Source: Alcanivorax sp.
GTDB taxonomy: Bacteria > Pseudomonadota > Gammaproteobacteria > Pseudomonadales > Alcanivoracaceae
DNA: 64,000 nt
Assembly (NCBI GenBank): GCA_017794945.1
Contig: CP051239.1
Location: 496,001 to 560,000 of the forward strand
Reading direction: 5' to 3'
Position 1 is the first letter of the stretch. Every line of letters starts with the position of its first letter. Positions 17,412 to 26,816 of the stretch are shown in pieces. A program made the position numbers and the translations under genes. The notes under the pieces are model-generated. The model saw nothing but the letters and a program-made list of their open reading frames with translations. It had not been told where the DNA came from and searched no databases.

Positions 17412-18400
17412 GCGTCTCTCCAGTACTGGACGGATCCCTTCAACGATGAAAACTGAGTGTCATCCGATATCGACGTCATCAACTCTCGAACACGGCCCAA
17501 CTGACCGCGAAGCAGCGCCAGTTCAGCAAGCCAGGGGTTAACCCTTGAGGGTGGCAGCCCAAGCTGACGGCAATGCAAAAAACTCTCTTCAGCGTGCTCT
17601 AGTTGTTCATCGGTCAGAAGAATACGACCGCGCAGCAACCACATACCGGCGTCATCAGGTCGCTCCGAAAGAGCGCGGTCCACGTAAAACGAGGCCCGCT
17701 CCAGAGCCAGCTTACGAATATCCCCTTGCACCAGATCCTGAAAATTGAGCTCCCAATAGAGCTCCGCAAGACGACGATAGAGACGATAGCGACGCGCCGG
17801 CGTGGCGCTATCCAGCAAGGTGATGGCCCTGTCGATCTGCTGGGTAATCGCTTTTTCTTTCTGGTCAAGGATCCCATAAGCAAGCAAGCGCACATCATCG
17901 GAGGCGTCGCCAAGGGTTTCACGCAATACCCGCCCGGTGGAGCGCGTCGGCATACCACGCACCGTCAACATACTTTGCAGCCGCACTTCCACGGGCGTGT
18001 CGGTGGACTTCAAAAGACCTTTCAGGTCCTCTTGGCGAAAACCGGCCAACGCTGGCGCGGGGACCGGCGTGAAGACCGGTGCGTCCACACCCACGAAGGG
18101 CTCGTCGCGGAACGCCGCGGGCAGAAGATAGCCAACCAGCACGCCTCCCAGTATGCCCACCAAGCCAAATACCGGCACAAAGAAAGCCAGTGAAAACGTC
18201 AGCGCCCATGAGCCGACGGCCGGCTTTCGAAACCCCGGAGGCAACAACGCCCATACCGCCGACGCCAATAGCAGCGATGCCACCAGGTGAGTACCCAGAT
18301 AGGTGACGAACAGGCTGAGCTCGTTGGACGCGGACAACAGCGACACCAGCGATGCCAGCTCCAGGGCGAGGGCGTATAGCAACCAGCGGACTTCAACCAT
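17408..18400 (-). CDS. pelE: Pel inner-membrane protein PelE
   Basis: A 330-residue protein with two N-terminal membrane helices (LLYALALELASLVSLLSA and the region ending FFVPVFGLVGILGGVLVGYL) followed by a soluble alpha-helical TPR-like region. This is the PelE layout and length. PelE bridges PelD and PelG in the biosynthetic complex. The start overlaps the end of pelD by 8 bp and the end overlaps pelF. Confidence 0.88.
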   Translation of the reverse strand: MVEVRWLLYALALELASLVSLLSASNELSLFVTYLGTHLVASLLLASAVWALLPPGFRKPAVGSWALTFSLAFFVPVFGLVGILGGVLVGYLLPAAFRDEPFVGVDAPVFTPVPAPALAGFRQEDLKGLLKSTDTPVEVRLQSMLTVRGMPTRSTGRVLRETLGDASDDVRLLAYGILDQKEKAITQQIDRAITLLDSATPARRYRLYRRLAELYWELNFQDLVQGDIRKLALERASFYVDRALSERPDDAGMWLLRGRILLTDEQLEHAEESFLHCRQLGLPPSRVNPWLAELALLRGQLGRVRELMTSISDDTQFSSLKGSVQYWRDA

Positions 18401-19730
18401 TACCGGCCTCTACCAGCATTTCTTCGATCTGTACCTTGACCGGGCGTTTATCGAGTGAATGGTGAACATAGCTGACTCCGGCCTGCGCCAGGCTGGCGAA
18501 GGCGTAATCGTCGGCCAGCCACTCTTCCACACGACGCAGGAAACTCTCGAAACTGGATGGCCCGGTCATCGGCATCAGCAACATCAACTGGTACCGTTCG
18601 TGATCCACCCACCAGTACCCATCCAGGTTACGGCGCCCCCGATACAAGCCTTCCACGATCTGGCGGGACTGGGCGCTTTCGTCCGGGGTGAGTAGAACCA
18701 GGGTGGTATCGACTTTCTTCGCAGCGGACAAGTTACCCAACGCGACCAGCTCACGGCCAAACACCGCGGGCATACCGGGCCACACGTCGATCAAGTGGTC
18801 CACCTCCGGGCCGTGCTGCACGACATCGGCGTAGAAATTCAGCAATAGCCCGAAAAGTTGCAGGGTCTCCTGGTGAATGGAAAGAAACGGCATCCGCTCC
18901 ACCACCACCATGCCGATCAGCTGTCCACCACTGTTCATTACCGGGGCCGCGACCCAGTAAATGCCGCCATACCCTTCACCGGCCATCTGTACATGGGCCA
19001 TCTGCCGGCTTTCAAACGCATGCTTGAGCAAACGGTCGTCAAGATCCAGAGGTGCGTTCTGCCCCAACAACGCCACCGGCTCTGGATTGATGCCGCCGTC
19101 GGTTGCCGCGTACAGGCCGCCGCGTTGCAACTGACAATAATCCGCCAGCAAGTTCAGCAGCTCATCGCCCGCGGGCAGCACTTCCTTGTGACTCTCGTCC
19201 ATCATCACGTCACGCAGACTGAGCAAGGCATCGCGTACCGTATACGGACGGACCAGCAAGTTCTCTTCCAACCGGTCGTGGGACAACCGCAGCAGGACGT
19301 GGCGCTGGGTCAGATTCTGAAGCCGGTCCAGCGTGTAGCCGGCGCGGCTTTCCGCGCGGTCCAACCGCACCCGCCACATATCGGCGAACTCACCGGTGAT
19401 CAGCACGATGATATACCCCCCCAGGAATGTGAGTTCCGGAAAGGGGAGGCCCGGATACAGGCCTATGGTTTTACAGGCGAACCAGGCGAGCAGCAACGTA
19501 AGCATGCTCAGGGAGCCCAGCAGGGAGCCGTATCGCAGCGCCACCAACATCACCACTACGATGCTCCAACGGATACCGCCCTGGAATATCAACGGATCGT
19601 CCGGCCGCACCAGGAACCCCACCAGTACCGCCAGCACCACCAAAAGCGGCGCTTCCAGCCAGGCCATGGCCCCCAACTTAGGGGGCGCGAGAAACCGCGC
19701 CAGGCGATTGTCGCCGAGGTTGCTGAGCAT
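18393..19730 (-). CDS. pelD: c-di-GMP receptor PelD
   Basis: A 445-residue protein: four N-terminal membrane helices (about residues 25-115), a short coiled segment, a GAF domain (about 170-310) and a degenerate GGDEF domain (about 320-430) without an active-site GGDEF. The allosteric I-site RxxD is R367-N-L-D370, the same numbering as P. aeruginosa PelD, and arginines 399-400 lie where the third ligand-binding arginine is expected. It should therefore bind c-di-GMP and switch on Pel synthesis post-translationally. Confidence 0.94.
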   Translation of the reverse strand: MLSNLGDNRLARFLAPPKLGAMAWLEAPLLVVLAVLVGFLVRPDDPLIFQGGIRWSIVVVMLVALRYGSLLGSLSMLTLLLAWFACKTIGLYPGLPFPELTFLGGYIIVLITGEFADMWRVRLDRAESRAGYTLDRLQNLTQRHVLLRLSHDRLEENLLVRPYTVRDALLSLRDVMMDESHKEVLPAGDELLNLLADYCQLQRGGLYAATDGGINPEPVALLGQNAPLDLDDRLLKHAFESRQMAHVQMAGEGYGGIYWVAAPVMNSGGQLIGMVVVERMPFLSIHQETLQLFGLLLNFYADVVQHGPEVDHLIDVWPGMPAVFGRELVALGNLSAAKKVDTTLVLLTPDESAQSRQIVEGLYRGRRNLDGYWWVDHERYQLMLLMPMTGPSSFESFLRRVEEWLADDYAFASLAQAGVSYVHHSLDKRPVKVQIEEMLVEAGNG

Positions 19731-20248
19731 CAGTCGATCACCGGCGCGATCAGATCGTCAATAACCCGCTGCCCGGTCTCGCCCAGTGACTGACGGGCCC
19801 AGCCGGCACGCGAACCGGTGCCGCTGTAAAGCAGCTCGCCGGCGGGGTCACGGATCTCAATCATCACGCCCACCGCGGGCTCGCCGTCGACACCGGTTTT
19901 ATAACGCCACTCATGGACCACGCCGGACACCACATAGCGCCCGTTCTGCTCGGCCACCCAGGCTCGCATGGCCTGCCGGCTTTCCTCCGAGCCGGCCTCG
20001 AACAACACGCCTTCGCCGTCTTCCTGGTCGAAGGCAACCACCGGACGGGCGCCATGTTGGGCGAGCACCGCCTGCACGATAGCCTGGGCACGTAAGCCGG
20101 CCTGGGGTGTGGTGGTTCGATTGGTCAACGGCAGCACCAGCCAGCGCGCCTGCCGCTCGAACGACACATCCTGGGTACTGCGCATATGCGTCGAGCACCC
20201 GGTCAGCGCCAGTACGGCGGTGCAGAGTACGATTAATGACAATTTCAT
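19730..20248 (-). CDS. pelC: Pel outer-membrane lipoprotein PelC
   Basis: A 172-residue lipoprotein with signal MKLSLIVLCTAVLALTGC and lipidated Cys18. In P. aeruginosa PelC forms a dodecameric ring under the PelB barrel that funnels the cationic polymer. The fold strand RWLVLPLTNRTTTPQAG and length agree with PelC (172). Its stop touches the pelD start. Confidence 0.9.
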   Translation of the reverse strand: MKLSLIVLCTAVLALTGCSTHMRSTQDVSFERQARWLVLPLTNRTTTPQAGLRAQAIVQAVLAQHGARPVVAFDQEDGEGVLFEAGSEESRQAMRAWVAEQNGRYVVSGVVHEWRYKTGVDGEPAVGVMIEIRDPAGELLYSGTGSRAGWARQSLGETGQRVIDDLIAPVID

Positions 20249-20271
20249 GCGTTTCTCCTGATAAACCCCTG

Positions 20272-23055
20272 TTAATAGTAGAACCGGTAATCGAACCCGG
20301 CGCGATAGCTGTCTTCATCGGCGCCGCCAGTATTCAGCCCGCGCTCCAGATAGAAGCGCCAGGCGTCGCGCCCCAGCAATGGGCCTTCGGCGCCCACGCG
20401 GGCATTGAACCCAGTGCCGGAAATACTGTTGTCGGTGACGCCCAGTTCACCCCAGGCTTGAAGGCGGTGTGGACGCAAATGAACATCCGGCGACCCCAGC
20501 AGCAGCGCCAGCTCCGTCTCGCGATAGCTTTGCGGTACCGCCGGCAGAGCGCCCGCGCCAGGCTGCATCACACCGATCTCGCCACTTAAAGGGCGCTGGC
20601 CGCTGAATGACGCCCGGGTGTGCCGCACTCGCAGGCCCGGCGAAAAGCGCGACAACCAAGGGCGCCAGGTACTCTGCGCACTGACTCGGGTGCCTTGGCC
20701 TAGATCGCGGTCTTCGAGATCCTGATAGTCATACCGCGCGACCGAGACACCATTCTGCCAGTTGGACACCGGCGACCAGCTCAGCGAGAGCGCCGCGCCA
20801 GTGCGGTCCCCGGCCAGCAACAATTCCGAGGTCTCATCGGCGGGCGCCTGCCATTCATAGGAACCTTCCCAGCGCCAGGCGCGGCCGAGTTCACCGGCAA
20901 AGGCCAGGGTTAAATCGGGGCGCTGATAATCGAAGATATCGCGGTGCCCGGCGCTCAGGCTGGTAGCCAAGCGCCGCCCTTCATGCCGCGCCGTGACACT
21001 GAATCGCTGTTCACGCTCATTGACCGCCAGAATCGCGTCGTCGTTGCTGCTGAATTGGTGTTGTTGCGCCTTGAAGCGCAGCCTCCAGCGGTCACCCAGG
21101 GGCTGGGTCTGGGACACCTCCGCGCTGTTCACATCCAAGGCACCCTGACGACGGTGCTCCAGGTTAACAGCGAGATTCTCTTCGGCGGGCAATAGCAGGC
21201 TCTCCTGCTGCGGATGCTGGTCCGCCACTTCCGGGGCGTGCCGCTGCTGCTCCGCCAGCTGCGCGGCGGCGAGACGCTTGCGGCCCAGAGTATTGTCGGC
21301 CTCCAAGCGCTCACCCGCCGTCAGTTGTTCGCCGTGCTGGTCTCGCAGCTCGCGAATCGCCAGCCGGTTGTCCTCCAGGGTCGCCAAGGCCAGGGCGGAA
21401 CCGGGCGGCAGGCCCTCCGGGCGCCATTGCTGCTGACGCAAATACCAAAGGCGCGCCAGTTCCGGCGCGTTCACCCCAAGCGACCACTGCGCCAGCCATT
21501 CGGCGCGCTGGGCGCGCTCGGCCGGCTTGGTGGCGGCCCATTGACGCTGCTGGAAGCGCAATTGGGTATCACCGTTTTCAAACCGTGCCACCAGGGCGCT
21601 GCGCATCTCGTTGTAGAGCGGCTGGTCCCGGTCGTCGATGGTGTCCGCCGGCGGCGGGTTCCGCCACAATCTGCGCAGCATTGGCCAGGCCTGGTTCTCC
21701 CGACCCGCCGCCAGCAACGCCTGGGAATACGCCCAGCGACGACGCCAGTTATCCGGGTCGCGCTTCAGCAGCACCATTTCGTAGCGCAAGGCTTGCTCCG
21801 GTTGATCAAGCGCCATGAACGCCGCGGCCAGAACCTCAAGATAGCGTGGGTCGTGGGCGATCTGATCGTGCCACCGCACCAGGCCGCCGGTGAGCGTGCT
21901 CTCGTCGCCCAGACCGATCAGCAGCCACAGCCAGGACATTCGCACGTCAACATCGCCCGGCGCCAGCGCCAGAGCCTGCCTCAATACCGACCGGGCCCGC
22001 TCCGGCTGGCCGGTCCACTGCAGGTAGTCGGCGTAAACCAGCAGGAAACCCCGCTCCTGATAGAGGGCGCGGCGCTCCTGTTCGGACAAACCCTCGAAGA
22101 ACAGTGCCATGGCACGCTTGTCGCCATCTTCGCGCAACGCATAAAGATAACTGACCGCCAGGCGTGGATCATCGCTTTGCTCCCACAGGTAGCGCAAAAT
22201 TGAAGCCACCCGTTCGGGCGCCTGATAGCGCGCCAGGGTCAAGTAACGGTAGCCGTCACCGACGCTGGCATGCCCCTTGGCGAACAGCCGCTGGTAATCG
22301 TTCAGTGCGGCGGACCAATCGCCGAGCTCCGAGGCCATCACCGCCAAACGACGGGTCAGATTGGGGTCATAAGAGAGCCCGTCCGCGTCCCGGCGCAACG
22401 CCCGGTAGGCGCGTTCACGTTCACCGCGCAACCACAGCAGATCCGCCGCGTGCCACGCCATTCGCGGGCGCGGACCGTAGCGGTCCATGAACGCGCGGTA
22501 GTAACGAATTGCTTCAGCATCCTGGCCGCTCTGCTCGGCGAGACGCTGCAGCACTTCAAACACGGTGGGGCTGGGGTGCCGCACGCTCCAATCATCCAGG
22601 AACGCTATACCCTCTTCCGGCCGACCCAGGCGTTCGTATTCGGCGGCCACCAGGGCGACCAGTGTTTCGTTTCCAGGGTCGTTGCGCAGCAGCCGGCGGC
22701 GCGCGCGCAATGCCAACTCATCATTGAAGGTCACCGGAGCCAGCTCCAACACCCGCTGCCACGCCAAGTCGCTGTTACCGGATTCCGCCAGCTTCAGCCA
22801 GGCAGCCAGGGAAAGCTCCACATCCCCCTGCCATCCGGCGACCTGCGCCAGCCGCTGCAACCAGATTGGATCGGCGGGGCGCCAATAGAGTGCGTTCTCC
22901 ACCACCTCCCGGGCACGGGGCAAATTACCGTTACCGACGAAGACCAGATACCCGTCATCGTAGTAGCGATGCTGGTACGGTACAGGTGCCTGAGCCACGG
23001 CACTGATGGAAACGCCCATCGCCAGTGGTGCCAGCCAAAGCCACTTGCGTTTCAC
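20272..23055 (-). CDS. pelB: PelB C-terminal part: periplasmic TPR scaffold and outer-membrane barrel
   Basis: A 927-residue protein starting at GTG 23055 with its own cleavable signal peptide (KRKWLWLAPLAMGVSISAVAQA). Residues 30-600 are TPR-like helical repeats (ALYWRPADPIWLQRLAQVAG, LALAPGDVDVRMSWLWLLIG); from about 620 the sequence alternates as a beta-barrel and ends in FDYRFYY with a terminal aromatic residue, as in outer-membrane proteins. In P. aeruginosa one 1193-residue PelB contains an N-terminal membrane helix, the TPRs and the barrel. Here the two genes add up to about the same length. GTGA overlap with the upstream gene suggests translational coupling. Confidence 0.87.
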   Translation of the reverse strand: MKRKWLWLAPLAMGVSISAVAQAPVPYQHRYYDDGYLVFVGNGNLPRAREVVENALYWRPADPIWLQRLAQVAGWQGDVELSLAAWLKLAESGNSDLAWQRVLELAPVTFNDELALRARRRLLRNDPGNETLVALVAAEYERLGRPEEGIAFLDDWSVRHPSPTVFEVLQRLAEQSGQDAEAIRYYRAFMDRYGPRPRMAWHAADLLWLRGERERAYRALRRDADGLSYDPNLTRRLAVMASELGDWSAALNDYQRLFAKGHASVGDGYRYLTLARYQAPERVASILRYLWEQSDDPRLAVSYLYALREDGDKRAMALFFEGLSEQERRALYQERGFLLVYADYLQWTGQPERARSVLRQALALAPGDVDVRMSWLWLLIGLGDESTLTGGLVRWHDQIAHDPRYLEVLAAAFMALDQPEQALRYEMVLLKRDPDNWRRRWAYSQALLAAGRENQAWPMLRRLWRNPPPADTIDDRDQPLYNEMRSALVARFENGDTQLRFQQRQWAATKPAERAQRAEWLAQWSLGVNAPELARLWYLRQQQWRPEGLPPGSALALATLEDNRLAIRELRDQHGEQLTAGERLEADNTLGRKRLAAAQLAEQQRHAPEVADQHPQQESLLLPAEENLAVNLEHRRQGALDVNSAEVSQTQPLGDRWRLRFKAQQHQFSSNDDAILAVNEREQRFSVTARHEGRRLATSLSAGHRDIFDYQRPDLTLAFAGELGRAWRWEGSYEWQAPADETSELLLAGDRTGAALSLSWSPVSNWQNGVSVARYDYQDLEDRDLGQGTRVSAQSTWRPWLSRFSPGLRVRHTRASFSGQRPLSGEIGVMQPGAGALPAVPQSYRETELALLLGSPDVHLRPHRLQAWGELGVTDNSISGTGFNARVGAEGPLLGRDAWRFYLERGLNTGGADEDSYRAGFDYRFYY

Positions 23056-23930
23056 CGTGGCACCCCGTCTTTCCTAAGGCGTAACAACAGCACCGCATAG
23101 TGCTGGGCCCGGGCACCCTCTCCGGCGGCTCGGGCCAGGCTCATAAGCCGATAAAGTACCTCTGAGTCATTCAAGAACACCCCTTCCCAGCGAGCGGCCA
23201 CATCCAGAGCCTGGCCGGACAATCCGCCGGCCTGCAGGGTGGTTACTGCTTTTAGGAAGTCGGCGCGCCCGGCTCCGCCTTGTTGTGCTCGCATTGCCAG
23301 GATGTATTCCTCGGAGGCTCGGGCGTACCGGCCCCGGGCCAGCAGCGCGTCGCCGGCCTTACGATGCCATTGCCAGGCCGGTGGCGCCTGAACCGCGAGC
23401 AGATGATAGGCGCCCACCGCGAGGTCCAGGTTGCCCAGAATCAGTGCCATCTCAGCGTACCGCTGCAGCTGTGCCGTCTCCAGACGCTCCGGCTGCACCT
23501 TCGATAACGCCACTCTGGCGCGGGTACTCAGTACGCTACCACCACGTTCCGCCGGTGCGATGGCCATCAACGCCACGAACGGCAAACGCGCTCTCAGCCA
23601 TCGCAGTTGATCCAGCAGTGATGGCTGCGACGTGTTCGCGGCAACATAATCCAATTGCGTGTCGGCTTCCGCAAAGCGCCCCAACTCGATCAAGTCGCGA
23701 GCCAGAACCAGGCGCAACGCATGATCATCAGGCTTCGCTTTCAGCCAGGCCGTGGAATAGGACAACGTGACCGCGTCCAGGTCCGCATTGCGCAGGGTAT
23801 CGGAGAGGTCGCGAGGGAACACCAGCCAGCACACCACCGCCACCAGAACGACAAGCGCGGCCAGCTCAGTCAGCCCGATGACCCGGCGGCGTTCACTGTC
23901 GACACTGTAGCCGTAGCTCGTTGAGCTCAC
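23052..23930 (-). CDS. PelB N-terminal part: membrane-anchored TPR protein
   Basis: A 292-residue protein from the preferred start GTG 23930. An ATG at 23963 also exists but has no SD, whereas AGGAG lies 8 nt before the GTG. A single transmembrane helix (LTELAALVVLVAVVCWLVF) is followed by TPR-like repeats (ARDLIELGRFAEADTQLDYV, AEMALILGNLDLAVGAYHLL). It corresponds to the N-terminal region of PelB, which in P. aeruginosa continues into the TPR scaffold and barrel. It overlaps pelA by 38 bp and the next gene by 4 bp. This would leave an inner-membrane TPR protein separate from the outer-membrane exporter. Confidence 0.8.
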   Translation of the reverse strand: MSSTSYGYSVDSERRRVIGLTELAALVVLVAVVCWLVFPRDLSDTLRNADLDAVTLSYSTAWLKAKPDDHALRLVLARDLIELGRFAEADTQLDYVAANTSQPSLLDQLRWLRARLPFVALMAIAPAERGGSVLSTRARVALSKVQPERLETAQLQRYAEMALILGNLDLAVGAYHLLAVQAPPAWQWHRKAGDALLARGRYARASEEYILAMRAQQGGAGRADFLKAVTTLQAGGLSGQALDVAARWEGVFLNDSEVLYRLMSLARAAGEGARAQHYAVLLLRLRKDGVPR

Positions 23931-26670
23931 GCTGGTCGCTCCTGTATTGGTAAAGACGTCCATCGCGCCGCGCCGGTTCGATCACCCGCTCACCCTGACT
24001 CAATACGCAGCCAGGGGCCTGCATCAGGGTAAACGATAGCGGCATATAGCCGCGCAGGGAAAAGCGCAGGGTGCTTCCGTTTCGCTCAAACGCCGTGAGC
24101 CGGGCATTGGCCGACCAAAGCCCGATGTCTTTACCAGCATCGCTGCTTCGCCAATGGGCCGTTTCGCCGCTCATGTGCACATAAGGCCCTGGGCCGCCTT
24201 CTTGGTAGCCCGCAATACCCGCGCTGCGCGCCAGATCAGGCAGCGCCACACCCGCCGGCACACGCAAGGTGCGCAGCTCACCCCCGCCCCGTATCAGCCA
24301 GCCATCGCCGTCGCGGGCCACCACCATGCGGTTGAAATCCAGCACCTTGCGGACGTACTCCGAAGCGAATACCGCGTGCACCGGCTGGGACAGCACCCAA
24401 TCGAAGACCCGGCGTAGCGAGGTCAGCGAGGCGTTCTTGCTGGCGATGTAGGTGTGGTAGTACACATTGATCGGCTTAAAACGAATCGGCTCACCGGTAA
24501 GCTGGAACGTTTCGATCACTCTTTGGAAACCATAGAAGGGGCCGCGCCAGTTGCCGGTATATACGTTCTCGTTCTGATTCGGTGCGTAAACCTGGTATTC
24601 GTCGCCTTTGGGCAGGCCGATGCCCTTGATCAAGGTCCAGCTCGGCGCGCTCTCCGTGATCAAGGTATCGCTGCCGTTCATATTGAAAAGGCCGTTTTTT
24701 CGGGCGACTTCCAGGGCCTCTTCGGTGGGCATGGTATCGCCGCTCCACAGCACCATCTCAACCGTCTTACCGGGAGGTAAAAGCCGTTTTTCCATGTAGT
24801 CGGCGGACCCCGCCAGTTCGCGCTGCAGACTCAATTCATAGCCGGGAATGTTGAGGCGCAGGGGACCTTCACTGCCCAATATCGCGTTCGGCTTCTGGCT
24901 GGCCTCATGCCAATAAAACGGATGCGAATAGGTGTGCGTGGCCGCCTCCACGTGCGGTAACTCGAACATGCGCTGGGCGATATCTTCAAGCTCGTCGGCA
25001 CGCTCCGGGTAGAGCCCGGTTTTCGCCACCTCGCCTTCGACCACCGAAAGGGTGGTGGGCACCCGGTATCGCTTGAGAATCTCTTGCAGCAGTACTTCGC
25101 CGGCGGCCTGGCCGCGATAGCCTTCCACTTCCGCCAGATTGGGAAAACCGTCGCCGTCCATATGGGCAAAAAACAATCTGCGCCCGTTTTCAGTAGTCAC
25201 ATCCGGCACTGGCATTTCTGGCAGCTTGAGCGCGGCGCGCAAAAACGTCAGCGGCTGGACCATCCAGCGGTCCGTGGTTTCTTCACTGCTAATGGTGGGC
25301 AACGTGGAACGTACTACGAAAGGGTCCAGGGCATAGCCACCCCAGGGGGTAACCGCCACGGATGTGTACTGCTGGTCGCCGGCGGCAAGCTGCAACCAGG
25401 ATTCGCCAGCGTCCAGGGTAAGCGGGGCAGCGATTTCCAGTAATGCCGGCAACGGCGCTTCGAACGCCATCGCCGGATGCTGTTTGACCACGCGGGGGAG
25501 AGTCCGGGGCACCGGCTGTGCTTGCAAACCAAACGGCTTACTAACCGGGTCCTCGGGGTCGAAGGGCATCTGCCCGAGAATCGCCACCGGGACCCCATCA
25601 GCCACTTGGCCCGCCAGCCACTTCCGAAAACGACCGCTGACCCGATCCGGTTCGTTGACCCACATGACGATGCCGGCATACCGGCCGGTCAGCGTGCCTC
25701 CGGGCATCGGATCGGCGACATCCCGCATATCCGGGACCAGGCCAAGGAACTGCATAGGCATCAGGGCAAAGCGTACCAACTCACTCTGCTCCCAGCGGCT
25801 GCCTTTCGGTTCGCCGTGAATCGCCAAAACCCGACGCGGCATCACCTCGATTTGCCCCACCCCGAGCATGTCCAGAGCAGGGTTGCTGACCCAGGGAATC
25901 ACGCCCCGGGCCTTAATACGGTCGGCCAGCGCACGGGCGTCGGCGCGGTCACCGGGCGGCGCGTAATCAATGGCTATAGTGGGCAGATCGTAGCGTTCAC
26001 GGACTTCCTCGAAGCGGTCGAGCAGCCACTGGCGGTCGTCTTCCGGGACCGGCTGGTAGCGCTTCTCCGCAGGCACCCAGCGCTGATACAACGACTCCGC
26101 CGCGACCGCGTCCACGTGTTCATGGACGGCAGGCAGAAGCTCGAAACCACGGTTCAAAATAAACCGGGCACCCGGGAAGGCCTCGGCAATAGCACTGATC
26201 AGCGTCTGCAGACCTTCACGCTGTGCTTCCAGATCAGCGGACGTCCCCTCTATCAGACGATAGCTGTCGAGGGTGTCGAAAAAGAACTTTCGGTAGCCTT
26301 GCGCCCACAACGGGGCGATCACCTCGTCCACCAAATAATCGCGCAAATCGGCGTTGGTCAGATCCAGAACCCGGCTTTGCCAGTCTCGATTTTCGCCCAC
26401 AATCCACGCTGGCTTGATCCCGGAGGCATAATCCCTCGAGGGCAGCACTTCGCCCAGACTGACATAAGCATAGAACTCCCCAACCAAATGCGCGGGGGGT
26501 GCGTCACTCTGTGCCGCCTCCACGACCGGCAGGTCGAACGCAGCGAGCTCATTCCAGGGGATATCCGGGCCGTAGTAAAAAGCGGCGGAGCGGAGCCCGG
26601 CCGACACTGTCAACGGCAGAAGCAAGCAAAAAACAAACAGAAAAAAGCGCGCCAAGGTCGTGTCCCACAC
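23893..26670 (-). CDS. pelA: Pel deacetylase/hydrolase PelA
   Basis: A 925-residue periplasmic protein (PelA of P. aeruginosa is 948). Signal peptide near residues 6-25; N-terminal glycoside-hydrolase domain with the motif AVAAESLYQRW, where Glu192 is the likely catalytic acid; a middle reductase-like region; a deacetylase domain with HMDGDGF (Asp505, Asp507) and THTYSHP (His579, His583); and a C-terminal beta domain. PelA deacetylates and cleaves Pel during export. The start is GTG 26670, or TTG 26655 (which has GGGA upstream). The start region lies in a perfect inverted repeat (26667-26691). Confidence 0.94.
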   Translation of the reverse strand: MWDTTLARFFLFVFCLLLPLTVSAGLRSAAFYYGPDIPWNELAAFDLPVVEAAQSDAPPAHLVGEFYAYVSLGEVLPSRDYASGIKPAWIVGENRDWQSRVLDLTNADLRDYLVDEVIAPLWAQGYRKFFFDTLDSYRLIEGTSADLEAQREGLQTLISAIAEAFPGARFILNRGFELLPAVHEHVDAVAAESLYQRWVPAEKRYQPVPEDDRQWLLDRFEEVRERYDLPTIAIDYAPPGDRADARALADRIKARGVIPWVSNPALDMLGVGQIEVMPRRVLAIHGEPKGSRWEQSELVRFALMPMQFLGLVPDMRDVADPMPGGTLTGRYAGIVMWVNEPDRVSGRFRKWLAGQVADGVPVAILGQMPFDPEDPVSKPFGLQAQPVPRTLPRVVKQHPAMAFEAPLPALLEIAAPLTLDAGESWLQLAAGDQQYTSVAVTPWGGYALDPFVVRSTLPTISSEETTDRWMVQPLTFLRAALKLPEMPVPDVTTENGRRLFFAHMDGDGFPNLAEVEGYRGQAAGEVLLQEILKRYRVPTTLSVVEGEVAKTGLYPERADELEDIAQRMFELPHVEAATHTYSHPFYWHEASQKPNAILGSEGPLRLNIPGYELSLQRELAGSADYMEKRLLPPGKTVEMVLWSGDTMPTEEALEVARKNGLFNMNGSDTLITESAPSWTLIKGIGLPKGDEYQVYAPNQNENVYTGNWRGPFYGFQRVIETFQLTGEPIRFKPINVYYHTYIASKNASLTSLRRVFDWVLSQPVHAVFASEYVRKVLDFNRMVVARDGDGWLIRGGGELRTLRVPAGVALPDLARSAGIAGYQEGGPGPYVHMSGETAHWRSSDAGKDIGLWSANARLTAFERNGSTLRFSLRGYMPLSFTLMQAPGCVLSQGERVIEPARRDGRLYQYRSDQRELNELRLQCRQ

Positions 26671-26691
26671 GTCAATATAATTATGACGTGT
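26667..26691 (-). promoter_or_regulatory. Inverted repeat over the pelA start codon
   Basis: ACACGTCA-N9-TGACGTGT, perfect 8-bp arms with an AT-only spacer. In the pelA mRNA the right arm contains the GTG start. As DNA the GTCA/TGAC half-sites with AT core resemble FleQ boxes, but the spacer is 3 bp longer than the known consensus. Confidence 0.5.
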
Positions 26692-26816
26692 AACTTGCCA
26701 GCCGTGGCGTCAACAGACAAGCAATGTTGTTCACAGACGGTACAATTATCGGCGCCCAAGGTGCACTGTTTTACAAAGCAAGAGTCTTCACAGTAAATTC
26801 ACGTGCTTTGCCCTTA

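Noticed and set aside
26667..26691. Definite FleQ box
   Set aside because: Half-sites fit but the spacer is 3 bp too long, and fleQ is not in the window; kept only as a candidate operator or hairpin.
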